This document shows positions 9,177 through 17,946 of a DNA stretch of 64,000 nt, in pieces. Position 1 is the first letter of the stretch; each line of letters starts with the position of its first letter. The notes below the pieces were generated by a model, which was given only the letters and a program-made list of their open reading frames with translations, did not search any database and was not told where the DNA came from. The stretch comes from Motiliproteus sp965230735 (GTDB lineage: Bacteria > Pseudomonadota > Gammaproteobacteria > Pseudomonadales > Balneatricaceae): positions 2,294,001 to 2,358,000 of the forward strand of contig NZ_OZ246016.1 in assembly GCF_965230735.1 (NCBI RefSeq), in the 5' to 3' direction. Position numbers and translations under genes: made by a program.

Positions 9177-9195
9177 GTGACTGGCAGCGGCAGGC

Positions 9196-9582
9196 TTATT
9201 TGATCTTGTCGATATCGCGACGGATCTCGGCCAGCTTGTTGTTGACCACCTTTTCCAGATGGTCGATATCGGCGTGCAGGCGCTCGCGGATATCCTGAAC
9301 TTCGTGCTCGTGTTGCACCAGATCGTGCAGCTCATCGATCGCTTTCATCAGGAACGCCGACATCTCGGAGATCTCCTGATACTTGTCGTGGCTGCTGTCT
9401 ACCCGCACCGTCTTGTGAGAGCGACCAAACTTGAACTTCTTACTACGGGGCAGCAGTGAGCCCTTTTCGCGGCGAAAATAGACCTTCAAGACATCCACAT
9501 CGCCTTCCTGGCGCAGGCTGTACTTGTAGATCTCTTCGACTGACTGGATACCCATTTCGGTCAGGGTGGGGTAGGTAGACAT
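9196..9582 (-). CDS. DUF3461 family protein
   Basis: A 128-aa soluble protein of the conserved gammaproteobacterial family DUF3461, recognised from MSTYPTLTEMG at the N-terminus and the KVYFRREKGSLLPRSKKFKF segment. The C-terminal half is charged and helical (residues ~85-128), likely a coiled coil. Function is unknown. I chose the ATG at 9582 because family members begin at this MSxYPTL sequence; an upstream in-frame ATG at 9609 would add nine residues. It is transcribed convergently with the phytase-like gene and stands alone. Confidence 0.9.
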   Translation of the reverse strand: MSTYPTLTEMGIQSVEEIYKYSLRQEGDVDVLKVYFRREKGSLLPRSKKFKFGRSHKTVRVDSSHDKYQEISEMSAFLMKAIDELHDLVQHEHEVQDIRERLHADIDHLEKVVNNKLAEIRRDIDKIK

Positions 9583-9739
9583 AGTGCAACATCTCAAAAT
9601 ATTAAACACCCTGACACTGTAGAAGAGCTTGCCGAGGCTATCAACCGAAAGTTGAATAGAAGTGTCGGATTGTTGGTTGATTCCACTGACCTTTTGCCAG
9701 CACTGCTGTCTATAGTTACCGGAACAGCAATCACCGAGA

Positions 9740-11524
9740 ATGCGTTCTCAATCATTAACCGAACCGGAGATGTGGATGCCTGCGCTGGATTCTAGCCTGG
9801 AGCCGAACATGTTGAGTCGGAAAAATCTGCAGGGGCAGACCCTGGAGCAGGTGGCGGCGCTGTTTGATGCTAACCCGTTGGCGGTGATGGTGGTGGATGA
9901 GCAAGGATTGATTCGATACCTGAATCCGGCCTGCTGTCGTTGTACCGGCTTTTCGGCGGAGCAGTTGCTGGCCAAACCGGTGATGTCACTGCGCTCGGAA
10001 TTGACCCCGGAAAGCCTCTATCCGTCGATCCTGCGCTCGCTGAACCGAGGGGTGGGCTGGAGCGGCGAGCTCTGTTGTCGGCGCAGCAGCGGCAAGCCGG
10101 TCTGGCTGCGTGTCCATCTGTCACCCTTTGCCGGCCCTGCAGGCCAGCGGCATACGCTGGTGATGATGGAGGCATTGCTGGAACGGCTAGATTATGAGCA
10201 GTGGTTATCGCCCAGCCCAGGGGTTGATAGTCTGACGGGCCTGCCGACCCGCTCCGAGGTGGAGGCCAGCCTTCGGCAACTGATCGAGCAAAGCCAGATC
10301 GATCAGCACCGGATCGCGCTGTTGAGCATCGATATCTACCGTTTCAAGCAGTTTAACGAAAGCCTGGGCCATCAGAGCGCGGATGAACTGCTGGTGGCCG
10401 TGGCACAACGGCTTAAACAGCGTAAGGGCAGTTCAGACGAGCTTTGCCGGCTGGGGGGGGATCAGTTTCTATTGTTGAGTCGGATGGATTCAGCTGCCGA
10501 ACCGCTCTACGAATTGGCATTGTCGATACAGTCCGATTTCAGAGAACCCGTCACTATCGATGGGCAGCGTCTGTTCGTCGGGTTGAGTATCGGATTGGCC
10601 TGTTTTCCCGACGATGGGCGGGATCCGGTGCAATTGCTACAGCATGCCGATACGGCCCTGTATCGGGCCAAGAAATTGGGACGCGACCGGATCGCTCGGT
10701 TTGAACCGGCACTGGAACAGCAGGCCCAGGAGTTACAGCAACTCGAATCGGAGCTGCGCTTTGCGCTGCAGAAACAGGAGTTGGAGGTTCATTACCAACC
10801 CTTGGTCAGTTTGGATTGCCAGGTGGTGGGAGCTGAGGCGGTGATGCGTTGGAACAGTCCCAGCCTGGGGCAGGTTGTACCGGAGCAATTCGTCGCCCTG
10901 GCCGAGTCGATAGGGGTGATCCACCAGATCGGTGCCTGGGGTTTGGATCAGGCCTGCGCCCAGGCCAAAAACTGGCTTGAGGAGCCGACGGCTCCCGATT
11001 TTGTCGCCGTCAATGTGTCCCCCCGCCAGCTTTGCCATCCCGACTTCGTCGATCAGGTGCGGGCGGCACTGGCGCAGCATCAGTTTCCGGCCCGGGCTCT
11101 GGAGTTGGAGATCACCGAGGGGGTGCTGTTAAACAATCGGGATAAGGCGGCCAGGCAGCTGGAGCGGCTGGGTCAGCTGGGGGTCCGCTTGTCGCTGGAT
11201 GACTTCGGTACCGGTTATTCCTCGTTGAGTTACCTGCAGCACCTGCCGTTCGATACCTTGAAGATCGACCGCAGTTTTGTGACCGGGCTGCCGGCCAACC
11301 GGGACAACGGGATGCTGGTCAAGGCGATCATGTCGATGGCAAAAAGTCTGGGCTTGAAGCTGGTGGCTGAGGGTGTTGAAAATCGTGAACAGGTGACCTA
11401 CCTGCAGGCGCTGGGCTGTGACCTGTTGCAGGGTTACTACTTTACCCAGCCATTACAAGCGCAGCGTTTCCTCGAATGGTGCCGCCACCAGCCGCTGGCC
11501 TGCGGTCTTTATGATGCGGAATAA
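9740..11524 (+). CDS. PAS-GGDEF-EAL protein, probable c-di-GMP phosphodiesterase
   Basis: A 594-aa cytoplasmic protein with no membrane segments. A PAS domain (~30-140, DANPLAVMVVDEQGLIRYLN) precedes a GGDEF domain whose signature is GGDQF (239-243) and which lacks an RxxD inhibitory site. An EAL domain (~335-585) follows. Its first motif reads EAVMRW with Glu366 kept; NVSPRQL, ITEGVLL, DDFGTGYSSL, KIDRSFV and LVAEGVEN are intact. The altered GGDEF and conserved EAL point to degradation of c-di-GMP, with the GGDQF domain perhaps a GTP sensor (inference). The start is unsure: ATG 9740, 9770, 9776 and 9809 are all in frame, and 9776 has the better spaced GGAGA. A run of eight G lies inside the GGDQF codons. 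Confidence 0.88.
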   Translation: MRSQSLTEPEMWMPALDSSLEPNMLSRKNLQGQTLEQVAALFDANPLAVMVVDEQGLIRYLNPACCRCTGFSAEQLLAKPVMSLRSELTPESLYPSILRSLNRGVGWSGELCCRRSSGKPVWLRVHLSPFAGPAGQRHTLVMMEALLERLDYEQWLSPSPGVDSLTGLPTRSEVEASLRQLIEQSQIDQHRIALLSIDIYRFKQFNESLGHQSADELLVAVAQRLKQRKGSSDELCRLGGDQFLLLSRMDSAAEPLYELALSIQSDFREPVTIDGQRLFVGLSIGLACFPDDGRDPVQLLQHADTALYRAKKLGRDRIARFEPALEQQAQELQQLESELRFALQKQELEVHYQPLVSLDCQVVGAEAVMRWNSPSLGQVVPEQFVALAESIGVIHQIGAWGLDQACAQAKNWLEEPTAPDFVAVNVSPRQLCHPDFVDQVRAALAQHQFPARALELEITEGVLLNNRDKAARQLERLGQLGVRLSLDDFGTGYSSLSYLQHLPFDTLKIDRSFVTGLPANRDNGMLVKAIMSMAKSLGLKLVAEGVENREQVTYLQALGCDLLQGYYFTQPLQAQRFLEWCRHQPLACGLYDAE

Positions 11525-11571
11525 GTCATTTATTGATTCGCTGTCAGGCTGCTCGCGGCAGCGCTTTCCGC

Positions 11572-11577
11572 TATAAT
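11572..11577 (+). promoter_or_regulatory. -10 box of probable ygiQ promoter
   Basis: A perfect TATAAT lies 29 bp before the ygiQ start codon. No good -35 hexamer is found 16-18 bp upstream, so the strength of this promoter cannot be judged. Confidence 0.4.
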
Positions 11578-11606
11578 CTGTCAGCCCTTCTACTGATGTA
11601 TCCGTT

Positions 11607-13913
11607 ATGACCGCTGTTCGCTCGCTACTCTCCTATTTGCCCGCCAAAGTACCGCCCGCCGCGCCGGTGCTGCCGATGTCCCGTGCTGAAATGAAACAAC
11701 TGGGCTGGGATGCCTGTGATGTGGTGTTGGTGACCGGTGATGCCTATGTGGATCACCCCAGTTTCGGCATGGCGGTGATCGGTCGGGTGCTGGAGCGGGC
11801 CGGTTACCGGGTCGGGATCATTTCTCAGCCGGATTGGCACTCCAAAGACGACTTTATGAAGCTCGGTCGACCACGGCTGTTCTTTGGTGTGACCGCCGGC
11901 AACATGGATTCAATGATCAACCGCTACACCGCCGAGCGTCGTCTGCGTCATGATGATGCCTATACGGCCGGCGGCGAGGGAGGCAAACGACCGGATCGGG
12001 CGGTGGTCGCCTATGCCCAGCGCTGTCGTGAAGCCTACAAAGGCGTTCCCCTGGTGCTTGGGGGAATCGAGGCGAGTCTGCGTCGAATCGCCCATTACGA
12101 TTACTGGTCCGATAAAGTCCGCCGATCGGTGCTGCCCGATGCCAAGGCCGACCTGCTGCTCTACGGCAATGCCGAACGAGCCCTGCTGGAAGTGGCCGAG
12201 CGACTGGATCAGGGAGAACCGGTCTCGGAGTTGACCGATATCCGTGGTACCGCGGTGATGCGTTCGCACCTGCCGAGCAACTGGACCCTGATCGACTCCA
12301 CCGATGTGGATCAACCCGGTATCGTGGTGCCGCCGCAGAACCCCTATCAGGAGCAACCGGACTGCGAGAGTAATCAGGCAAGAGAGCAGGCCAGGGAAGC
12401 TCAACAAGCTGCGGCACAGCCGGTTGAGGTGGAGCCGCAGCCGTTAAAACTGGTCGATCTGAAACAGAGTAAATTCAAGCCCGAGCGGGATCGCAGCTTT
12501 ATCCGACTGCCGGCCTACGAGGTGGTCAGCAAGGATCCGGTGATGTACGCCCACGCCTCGCGGGTGATGCACCTGGAGACTAATCCGGGCAATGCCCGAG
12601 CGCTGGTGCAGCGCCACGGAAACCGCGATCTGTGGGTCAATCCGCCACCGGTGCCGTTATCGACCCGCGAGATCGATGCGGTGTTCGATCTACCCTACAA
12701 CCGTTTGCCCCACCCGGACTACGGCGATCTGCGGATTCCGGCCTACGAGATGATCCGCTTTTCGATCAATATCATGCGTGGCTGCTTCGGCGGTTGCAGC
12801 TTCTGTTCGATCACCGAGCACGAAGGGCGGATCATTCAGAACCGCTCGGAAGCGTCGATTCTGGGCGAGATTGAGGCGATTCGCGATAAGGTTCCCGGTT
12901 TTACCGGCACCATCTCCGACCTGGGCGGACCGACCGCCAACATGTACCGGCTGGCCTGTAAGGACGAGAAGATCGAGGCTGCCTGTCGGCGGCTGTCCTG
13001 CGTGCACCCGGGGATCTGCGTCAACATGAAAACCGATCACCGGCATCTGACCCAGCTTTACCGCAAGGCCCGTAAGATCCCGGGGGTGAAACGGATTCTG
13101 ATCGCTTCCGGTTTACGTTATGACCTAGCGGTGGAAGATCCGGAATACCTGCGCGAACTGGTGACCCACCATGTCGGCGGCTATCTGAAAATTGCCCCCG
13201 AGCACACCGAAGACGGGCCGCTGTCGCTGATGATGAAGCCGGGGATGGGGACCTATTACCGCTTCAAGAAACTGTTTGAGAAGGTATCGCGGGAAGCCGG
13301 CAAGAAGCAGTATCTGATCCCCTATTTCATCTCGGCCCATCCGGGAACCCGGGATGAGGATATGGTCAACCTGGCGTTGTGGTTGAAGCAGAATGACTTC
13401 AAGCTCGATCAGGTGCAGAACTTTATTCCGTCGCCGATGTGCAATGCGACCACCATGTACCACAGTAACCGCAACCCGCTGAAAAAGGTGCGGCGCGATG
13501 ATAAAGATCCGGTGGTGGTACCCAAAGGCGGACGTCAGCGACGGACCCACAAGGCGATTCTGCGCTACCACGATCCGGATAACTGGCCGTTGATCCGTGA
13601 AACCCTGAAGCGGATCGGGCGCAGTGATCTGATCGGGCGCCATCCTGATGCACTGGTGCCGCCGGAAGGGCGCAAACCGTTGCGTTCGTCCTCTAAAGCC
13701 CGCCCGGCGCTGACCCAGGGGGATTATCAGAACCGGCGTAATAAACCGAAACGGCAGCAGAGCATCAAGCGGACGGGCGCCCAGGCCGATTCCAAATCGG
13801 GCCAGTCTGCCCGTGCGGGAACGTCGGCCCATAAAGGGGGCGGTAAGGGCAAAGGCGTTAATAAAGCTCAGCGGCCCGCGAAAGTAGGGAACGTCAGGGG
13901 TAAGAGATCCTGA
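11607..13913 (+). CDS. YgiQ family radical SAM protein
   Basis: A 768-aa radical S-adenosylmethionine protein of the YgiQ (UPF0313) family, about 30-60 residues longer than many relatives. The N-terminal YgiQ domain (MSRAEMKQLGWDACDVVLVT) has a B12-binding-like fold. The [4Fe-4S] motif is Cys393-x3-Cys397-x2-Cys400 (CFGGCSFC), inside a TIM-barrel core. The C-terminal ~100 residues are very basic (Lys/Arg/Gly-rich), suggesting contact with nucleic acid. There is also a Gln/Ala/Glu-rich insert near residues 250-285. The reaction catalysed is unknown. ATG 11607 follows a TATAAT box; the gene ends at a terminator shared with a cold-shock gene. Confidence 0.92.
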   Translation: MTAVRSLLSYLPAKVPPAAPVLPMSRAEMKQLGWDACDVVLVTGDAYVDHPSFGMAVIGRVLERAGYRVGIISQPDWHSKDDFMKLGRPRLFFGVTAGNMDSMINRYTAERRLRHDDAYTAGGEGGKRPDRAVVAYAQRCREAYKGVPLVLGGIEASLRRIAHYDYWSDKVRRSVLPDAKADLLLYGNAERALLEVAERLDQGEPVSELTDIRGTAVMRSHLPSNWTLIDSTDVDQPGIVVPPQNPYQEQPDCESNQAREQAREAQQAAAQPVEVEPQPLKLVDLKQSKFKPERDRSFIRLPAYEVVSKDPVMYAHASRVMHLETNPGNARALVQRHGNRDLWVNPPPVPLSTREIDAVFDLPYNRLPHPDYGDLRIPAYEMIRFSINIMRGCFGGCSFCSITEHEGRIIQNRSEASILGEIEAIRDKVPGFTGTISDLGGPTANMYRLACKDEKIEAACRRLSCVHPGICVNMKTDHRHLTQLYRKARKIPGVKRILIASGLRYDLAVEDPEYLRELVTHHVGGYLKIAPEHTEDGPLSLMMKPGMGTYYRFKKLFEKVSREAGKKQYLIPYFISAHPGTRDEDMVNLALWLKQNDFKLDQVQNFIPSPMCNATTMYHSNRNPLKKVRRDDKDPVVVPKGGRQRRTHKAILRYHDPDNWPLIRETLKRIGRSDLIGRHPDALVPPEGRKPLRSSSKARPALTQGDYQNRRNKPKRQQSIKRTGAQADSKSGQSARAGTSAHKGGGKGKGVNKAQRPAKVGNVRGKRS

Positions 13914-13920
13914 ATCGCAG

Positions 13921-13955
13921 CCAAAAAAAATGACAGCCTCTGGCTGTCATTTCTT
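13921..13955. terminator. bidirectional terminator between ygiQ and the cold-shock gene
   Basis: ATGACAGCC-TCT-GGCTGTCAT is a nine-pair stem, with eight A on the left and TTCTTC on the right. The stronger T run is on the minus strand, so it mainly serves the converging cold-shock gene. Confidence 0.8.
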
Positions 13956-13970
13956 CAACGTCCGGCTCAA

Positions 13971-14180
13971 TCAGAGCGGGTTTACGTTGGTGGCCTGCGG
14001 GCCTTTCTGGCCGTCGGTCACTTCAAATGAGACGGCTTGGCCATCGGTCAGGCTGCGCCGACCACTGCCATTGATGGCACTGAAATGTACAAAAATATCC
14101 GGGCCGCTCTCCTGAGCGATAAAACCGAAGCCTTTCTCGTCGTTGAACCATTTAACGGTTCCATTCATCACTTCTGACAT
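13971..14180 (-). CDS. cold-shock domain protein, CspA family
   Basis: A 69-aa single OB-fold cold-shock protein that binds single-stranded RNA or DNA and melts RNA structure. RNP1 is KGFGFI and RNP2 is IFVHF; NGTVKWFNDEKG and QKGPQATNV complete the family pattern. The start is ATG 14180 with GGAG about 12 nt upstream; ATG 14168 (MNGTVKW) is an alternative. It is divergent from acpH across a 307-bp gap, which could hold the long structured leader typical of csp mRNAs. A second csp gene is at 33571. Confidence 0.95.
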   Translation of the reverse strand: MSEVMNGTVKWFNDEKGFGFIAQESGPDIFVHFSAINGSGRRSLTDGQAVSFEVTDGQKGPQATNVNPL

Positions 14181-14487
14181 GCGTGTTCAACTCCAGGGTT
14201 TTCTGCATGGTACTTTATTGTTGTTTTGTACTTCTGACCGACGGCTAAGGCAGGCTTCAGAGAGGCATGGTAGCTCCCGGCGGGGTCATCCATTTAGCGC
14301 TTCGAAGCAAGACCTTTGTTGCCATTGAGTAACAAATACCCAGGCAGGTTAACCCAAGCCCTGTTTCGAAACAATGTGTGATCGATGACATTTTTGCTGC
14401 GATTTTTATTGCGATATCAATGCCATGCTGTCTGAACTGATCTAGGATTTTAAACCCCGTTGGCCTGTTAATTGAGAACGCTCAAGC
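14181..14487. other. 307-bp intergenic region between divergent csp and acpH
   Basis: I see no credible reading frame or RNA gene here. The region must hold both promoters. The part next to 14180 is expected to encode the 5' leader of the cold-shock mRNA, as csp genes normally have long leaders. I could not identify a convincing -35/-10 pair or a cold-box by eye. Confidence 0.4.
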
Positions 14488-15081
14488 ATGAACTATCTGG
14501 CCCACCTGTACTTTGCCGATCCTACGCCGGAATCGATGATGGCCAATCTGATGGGCGACTACATCAAGGGTCCGCTGGCACCGGACTGGCAGCCGGCGTT
14601 ACGTGATGGGGTGGTATTGCACCGAAAAATCGATGCCTTCACCGATACCCATCCGCTGTTTCTGCAGGCTTCTCGACGCTTAAGCCCTGCCAGGCGGCGG
14701 TTTGCCGGGGTGATTCTGGATATCTGCTTTGATCATTATCTGTGTCAGCACTGGCAGCGCTTTTGCGAGCAATCACTGGCGCAGTTCATTTCCGGGAGTT
14801 ATCAGCTGTTGGATCAATATGAGGGCTATATGCCGGAATCGATGCGGTTGCCGGTATCGAAGATGATTGAGCAGGACTGGCTCGGCAGTTATGCCGCAGC
14901 CCGCCAGATTCCGATGGTGTTGGACCGGGTAGCCAGACGATTACGACGACCGGATAGAATGCTGGGGGCCGGTGAGGAGTTTCTGGTGCTATACCCGGAG
15001 CTTGAGCAGGACTTTCTCGGTTTTTTCCCGCAACTGATTAATCACGTCGAGCGATTAAAAGCTGTTGATCGCCAAGGATAA
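14488..15081 (+). CDS. acpH: acyl carrier protein phosphodiesterase (AcpH family, DUF479)
   Basis: A 197-aa cytoplasmic enzyme of the AcpH family, which removes the 4'-phosphopantetheine arm from holo-ACP and so recycles apo-ACP. The start MNYLAHLYFADPTPESMMAN and GDYIKGPL are diagnostic, as are the Asp/His residues of the HD-like metal site (LHRKIDAFTDTHPLF and DICFDHYLCQHW). Length agrees with the family (about 190-195 aa). The start codon has only a weak GAGAA upstream. It stands alone, convergent with the ComFB gene. Confidence 0.9.
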   Translation: MNYLAHLYFADPTPESMMANLMGDYIKGPLAPDWQPALRDGVVLHRKIDAFTDTHPLFLQASRRLSPARRRFAGVILDICFDHYLCQHWQRFCEQSLAQFISGSYQLLDQYEGYMPESMRLPVSKMIEQDWLGSYAAARQIPMVLDRVARRLRRPDRMLGAGEEFLVLYPELEQDFLGFFPQLINHVERLKAVDRQG

Positions 15082-15134
15082 GCCGCTTAGCGCCGCTACC
15101 AAGCAGCTCAGCGGCGCCTTATTGCAGACCAGGG

Positions 15135-15407
15135 TCAACCTTTATCGCGGAGGCTCTTCTCGACGTAGGTGATCGCTTCGGCGATGGCGTCATCCACTTT
15201 GTCCTTCATCTCCTGTTGTTCGGTCGGAGACAGGTAGAAGGCCATATCGATCTCATGGCGGAAGTAGCGTGGCGGCAGCCGATTAAGGGCGACACAGGCG
15301 ATATCCTCTATCTCTTCGGCATCGCGAGGCGCTTGTCGTTGCAGCTCGGCCAGGGTGTCGGCGACAAGCTTTTCGTAATAGTTGTGAATATTTTCCTGAA
15401 TGCTCAT
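15135..15407 (-). CDS. ComFB family protein, possible cyclic-dinucleotide receptor
   Basis: A 90-aa protein of the late-competence ComFB family, named from Bacillus subtilis. The pattern is IHNYYEKLV ... ALNRLPPRYF, then FYLSPTEQQEM. Recent work describes ComFB proteins as receptors of cyclic dinucleotides. Here it stands alone, not beside comFA/comFC, so a competence role should not be assumed. ATG 15407 has AAGGTG upstream. A PAS-GGDEF-EAL protein 4 kb away is a possible source of signal change; that link is inference. Confidence 0.85.
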   Translation of the reverse strand: MSIQENIHNYYEKLVADTLAELQRQAPRDAEEIEDIACVALNRLPPRYFRHEIDMAFYLSPTEQQEMKDKVDDAIAEAITYVEKSLRDKG

Positions 15408-15583
15408 TTAATCAACACCTTACAACTTAACGTTGGTTTCCATGGGCTGTTATTGACCGGCCTTCGGAGCTACCGGTATCACGCCAAAATGTGATGGTTG
15501 AATAACGATAACACAGCTTGCGGGCTTAGGTCGGCAAAGGATACTCTGGGATTACCCCCTGATTGAAACCGTTGAGTCACAGC

Positions 15584-16150
15584 ATGAGTCGCACCATAGA
15601 GTTCTTCTACGATCTGATGAGCCCCTACAGCCATCTGGCGAACTGGCGACTGCCCGGGGTAGCCAAGCGCTCGGCGGCGGTGGTAGTTCCCCGGCCGGTG
15701 TCGTTGCCGGAACTGTTGGCGCTGAGCGGTAATCAGCATCCGGCGGAGTTGGAGACTAAACGGGACTATATGCGCCGGGACCTGGATGCGCTGGGGCGCT
15801 ATTACGGTATTCCGATGGAGTGGCCGGAGCAGTGGCCGGTCGATAGTTCCCGGGCGATGGCTGCGTTGGCGCTACTGGAGGGCAGGGCACAACAGGAGTT
15901 GGCGAACGAGTTGTTCAGTGCGATCTGGGACCGGGGAGAGGATATTGCCGACCCCGAAAGCCTGGTGGCGTTGCTGGGGGAATCCCTGTGGCAGCAGAGT
16001 GACACCGACGAGGCGCGCCAGCGGTTACGGGACAACACCCGGGAAGCGTTCGAGCGGGGCGCCTTTGGGGTGCCCAGCTGTTTTGCCGGTGAGCAGCTGT
16101 TTTTCGGCAATGAACGTCTGTTCCTGTTGCAGATGCATCTGAACGGCTAA
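15584..16150 (+). CDS. DsbA-like 2-hydroxychromene-2-carboxylate isomerase family protein
   Basis: A 188-aa thioredoxin-fold protein of the HCCA isomerase/kappa GST-like group, glutathione-dependent enzymes of aromatic degradation. The N-terminus TIEFFYDLMSPYSHLANWRL carries the expected SPYS(H)LA active-site loop, and GVPSCF near the C-terminus is the conserved cis-Pro segment. A helical insert lies between. No naphthalene or other aromatic pathway genes are nearby, so the true substrate is open. ATG 15584 was preferred over an in-frame TTG at 15563 because family members begin just before the first beta strand. Confidence 0.8.
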   Translation: MSRTIEFFYDLMSPYSHLANWRLPGVAKRSAAVVVPRPVSLPELLALSGNQHPAELETKRDYMRRDLDALGRYYGIPMEWPEQWPVDSSRAMAALALLEGRAQQELANELFSAIWDRGEDIADPESLVALLGESLWQQSDTDEARQRLRDNTREAFERGAFGVPSCFAGEQLFFGNERLFLLQMHLNG

Positions 16151-16193
16151 ACGGCAGTGACGTGATTGCTGGTTTTAAAGTGATTTCAGTGGC

Positions 16194-16964
16194 TTAGTTT
16201 CCAAAGACCTGTTTTAGCAATTCTGTCGAGCGAGCCAGAGGTTGTTCGCGGATTCGCTTCTCCTCTTCGGCCAGGACCTTGAATAATCCCACCAGGGCCT
16301 TATCGGTGACATAGCTTTCCAGATCCAGATTCATGTCGCCGACCAGCGGGTATTGCGATGCCTGCTTCACCAGCGCCTGGTAATAGTTGGTGACGCCGAC
16401 CTGCTGCATACTGTCTCGGATGATGGGCTCGAAAGCGGTTTTCAGGTCCGCTTGGGTCTTGTCCTGGAAATAACGGGTTGCCGCATCGTCCGAACCTTCG
16501 TAGATCTGTCTGGCATCCTCAAAGCTCATCCCTTTAAGGGTGGTCAGGAAAGGCTCTGCCGCCAGCGGTGCTGCTTTTTCTGCGGCGCGGTTGATACTCC
16601 GTTCAAAGTCGTCCACCAGCGACTGGCCGCCGAATTTTCCAACCAGTTTGGCGCCCTGATCGATCACCGACGGTAAGGGGATGCGGATAGTCGGATTACC
16701 CAGATAACCATCGGTTTGGGAGACCTGGTCGACGGCTCGCTGGGTACCGACCTCCAGCGCCTGCTTCAGGCCCCGGATCAGGGTGTCGGTGTCCAAGGAT
16801 GAGTGGGAAGCGCCATCGCTGTTTGTGCCCTGTTGCAGCAGCTGTGGGGCTTGCTCCTCTACCTGCTTGAGGATATCCCCCCAGCCGGCAACGGCATTAA
16901 CGGGCGCCAATAAACTGATTGATGCCAAGGCTAGCGGGGCGAGTCGGTGAAGCTGGATCGGCAT
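16194..16964 (-). CDS. DUF4197 family exported protein
   Basis: A 256-aa protein with a Sec signal peptide (about residues 1-27, LAPLALASISLLAPVNAVAG) and an all-helical DUF4197 body, with VDQVSQTDGYLGNPTIRIPLP and the conserved MSFEDARQIYEGSDDAAT segment. It is probably periplasmic; its function is unknown. The start at 16964 has GAGGTT upstream. The in-frame extension to 17030 would add 22 residues before the signal peptide and is unlikely. It lies downstream of the aap operon but is separated from it by a terminator. Confidence 0.88.
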   Translation of the reverse strand: MPIQLHRLAPLALASISLLAPVNAVAGWGDILKQVEEQAPQLLQQGTNSDGASHSSLDTDTLIRGLKQALEVGTQRAVDQVSQTDGYLGNPTIRIPLPSVIDQGAKLVGKFGGQSLVDDFERSINRAAEKAAPLAAEPFLTTLKGMSFEDARQIYEGSDDAATRYFQDKTQADLKTAFEPIIRDSMQQVGVTNYYQALVKQASQYPLVGDMNLDLESYVTDKALVGLFKVLAEEEKRIREQPLARSTELLKQVFGN

Positions 16965-17082
16965 GGTGAACCTCAGTGTTGAACGGTTGCAATCAGTGTA
17001 GCCGCTATGGAGGAGTCCGTTACTGAACACGCCAAAGTCTGTTCAAATTGGCCGTTCATCGGTTCGACGTATCGATTGGAGA

Positions 17083-17110
17083 TAAAAAAAGGGAGCCGCA
17101 TGGGCTCCCT
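17083..17110 (-). terminator. terminator of the aapJQMP operon
   Basis: On the minus strand GGGAGCC-CATGC-GGCTCCC is followed directly by a run of seven T. It begins 21 bp after the aapP stop codon. Confidence 0.88.
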
Positions 17111-17130
17111 TGATTTGGCTGTGAGTATGA

Positions 17131-17907
17131 TCAGTGTTGCAGGATCTGACTCAGGAACAGCTGGGTCCGTTCGGACTGAGGATTGTTGAAGAACTCTTCC
17201 GGTTCGTTCTCTTCGATGATCTGGCCGCCATCCATAAAGATAACGCGGTTGGCAACGGTCTTGGCGAAACCCATTTCGTGGGTGACACAGAGCATCGTCA
17301 TGCCTTCCTGGGCCAGCTCGATCATAACGTCGAGCACTTCCTTGATCATCTCCGGGTCGAGTGCCGAGGTTGGCTCGTCGAACAGCATCACTTCCGGGTT
17401 CATGCACAGGCTTCGGGCGATCGCCACCCGCTGCTGCTGACCACCGGATAGCTGGCCCGGGTATTTATACGCTTGATCCGGAATCTTTACCCGCTCCAGG
17501 TACTTCATCGCGATCGCTTCGGCTTCCTCGCGGGGGGTCTTGCGAACCCAGATCGGCGCAAGGCAGCAGTTCTCCAGCACGGTCAGATGCGGGAACAGAT
17601 TGAAGTGCTGGAATACCATACCGACTTCACGACGGATGGTTTCGATGTTCTTCAGGTCGTTATTGAGGGTGGTCTCGCCGACGATGATATCGCCGGCCTG
17701 GTGCTCCTCGAGACGGTTCAGGCAGCGGATCATAGTCGACTTGCCCGAACCGGACGGACCGCAGATAACGATCCGTTCGCCCTTGCGAACGGTCAGGTTG
17801 ATATCTTTCAGGACGTGAAACTCACCGTACCACTTGTTGACGTTGTTAAGTTGAATCATCACCTCGTCGGAGACGTTCATGCTGGCCTGGCTTTGTTGTT
17901 CTGACAT
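17131..17907 (-). CDS. aapP: general L-amino acid ABC transporter, ATP-binding protein
   Basis: A 258-aa cytoplasmic ATPase that powers uptake of polar amino acids. Walker A (GPSGSGKST), signature (LSGGQQQR), Walker B (VMLFDEPTSALD) and the H-loop (VTHEMGF) are all intact. It is the last gene of aapJ-aapQ-aapM-aapP. ATG 17907 has AAGGAG upstream. In-frame ATGs at residues 10 and 17 are possible alternatives. The PAAT family subtype (AapP) is supported by the two very large permease genes upstream, which are typical of Aap/Bzt systems. Confidence 0.95.
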   Translation of the reverse strand: MSEQQSQASMNVSDEVMIQLNNVNKWYGEFHVLKDINLTVRKGERIVICGPSGSGKSTMIRCLNRLEEHQAGDIIVGETTLNNDLKNIETIRREVGMVFQHFNLFPHLTVLENCCLAPIWVRKTPREEAEAIAMKYLERVKIPDQAYKYPGQLSGGQQQRVAIARSLCMNPEVMLFDEPTSALDPEMIKEVLDVMIELAQEGMTMLCVTHEMGFAKTVANRVIFMDGGQIIEENEPEEFFNNPQSERTQLFLSQILQH

Positions 17908-17946
17908 TGCAGACTCCTTGAATTCTTTTACTTCTGACGGCGCCCG

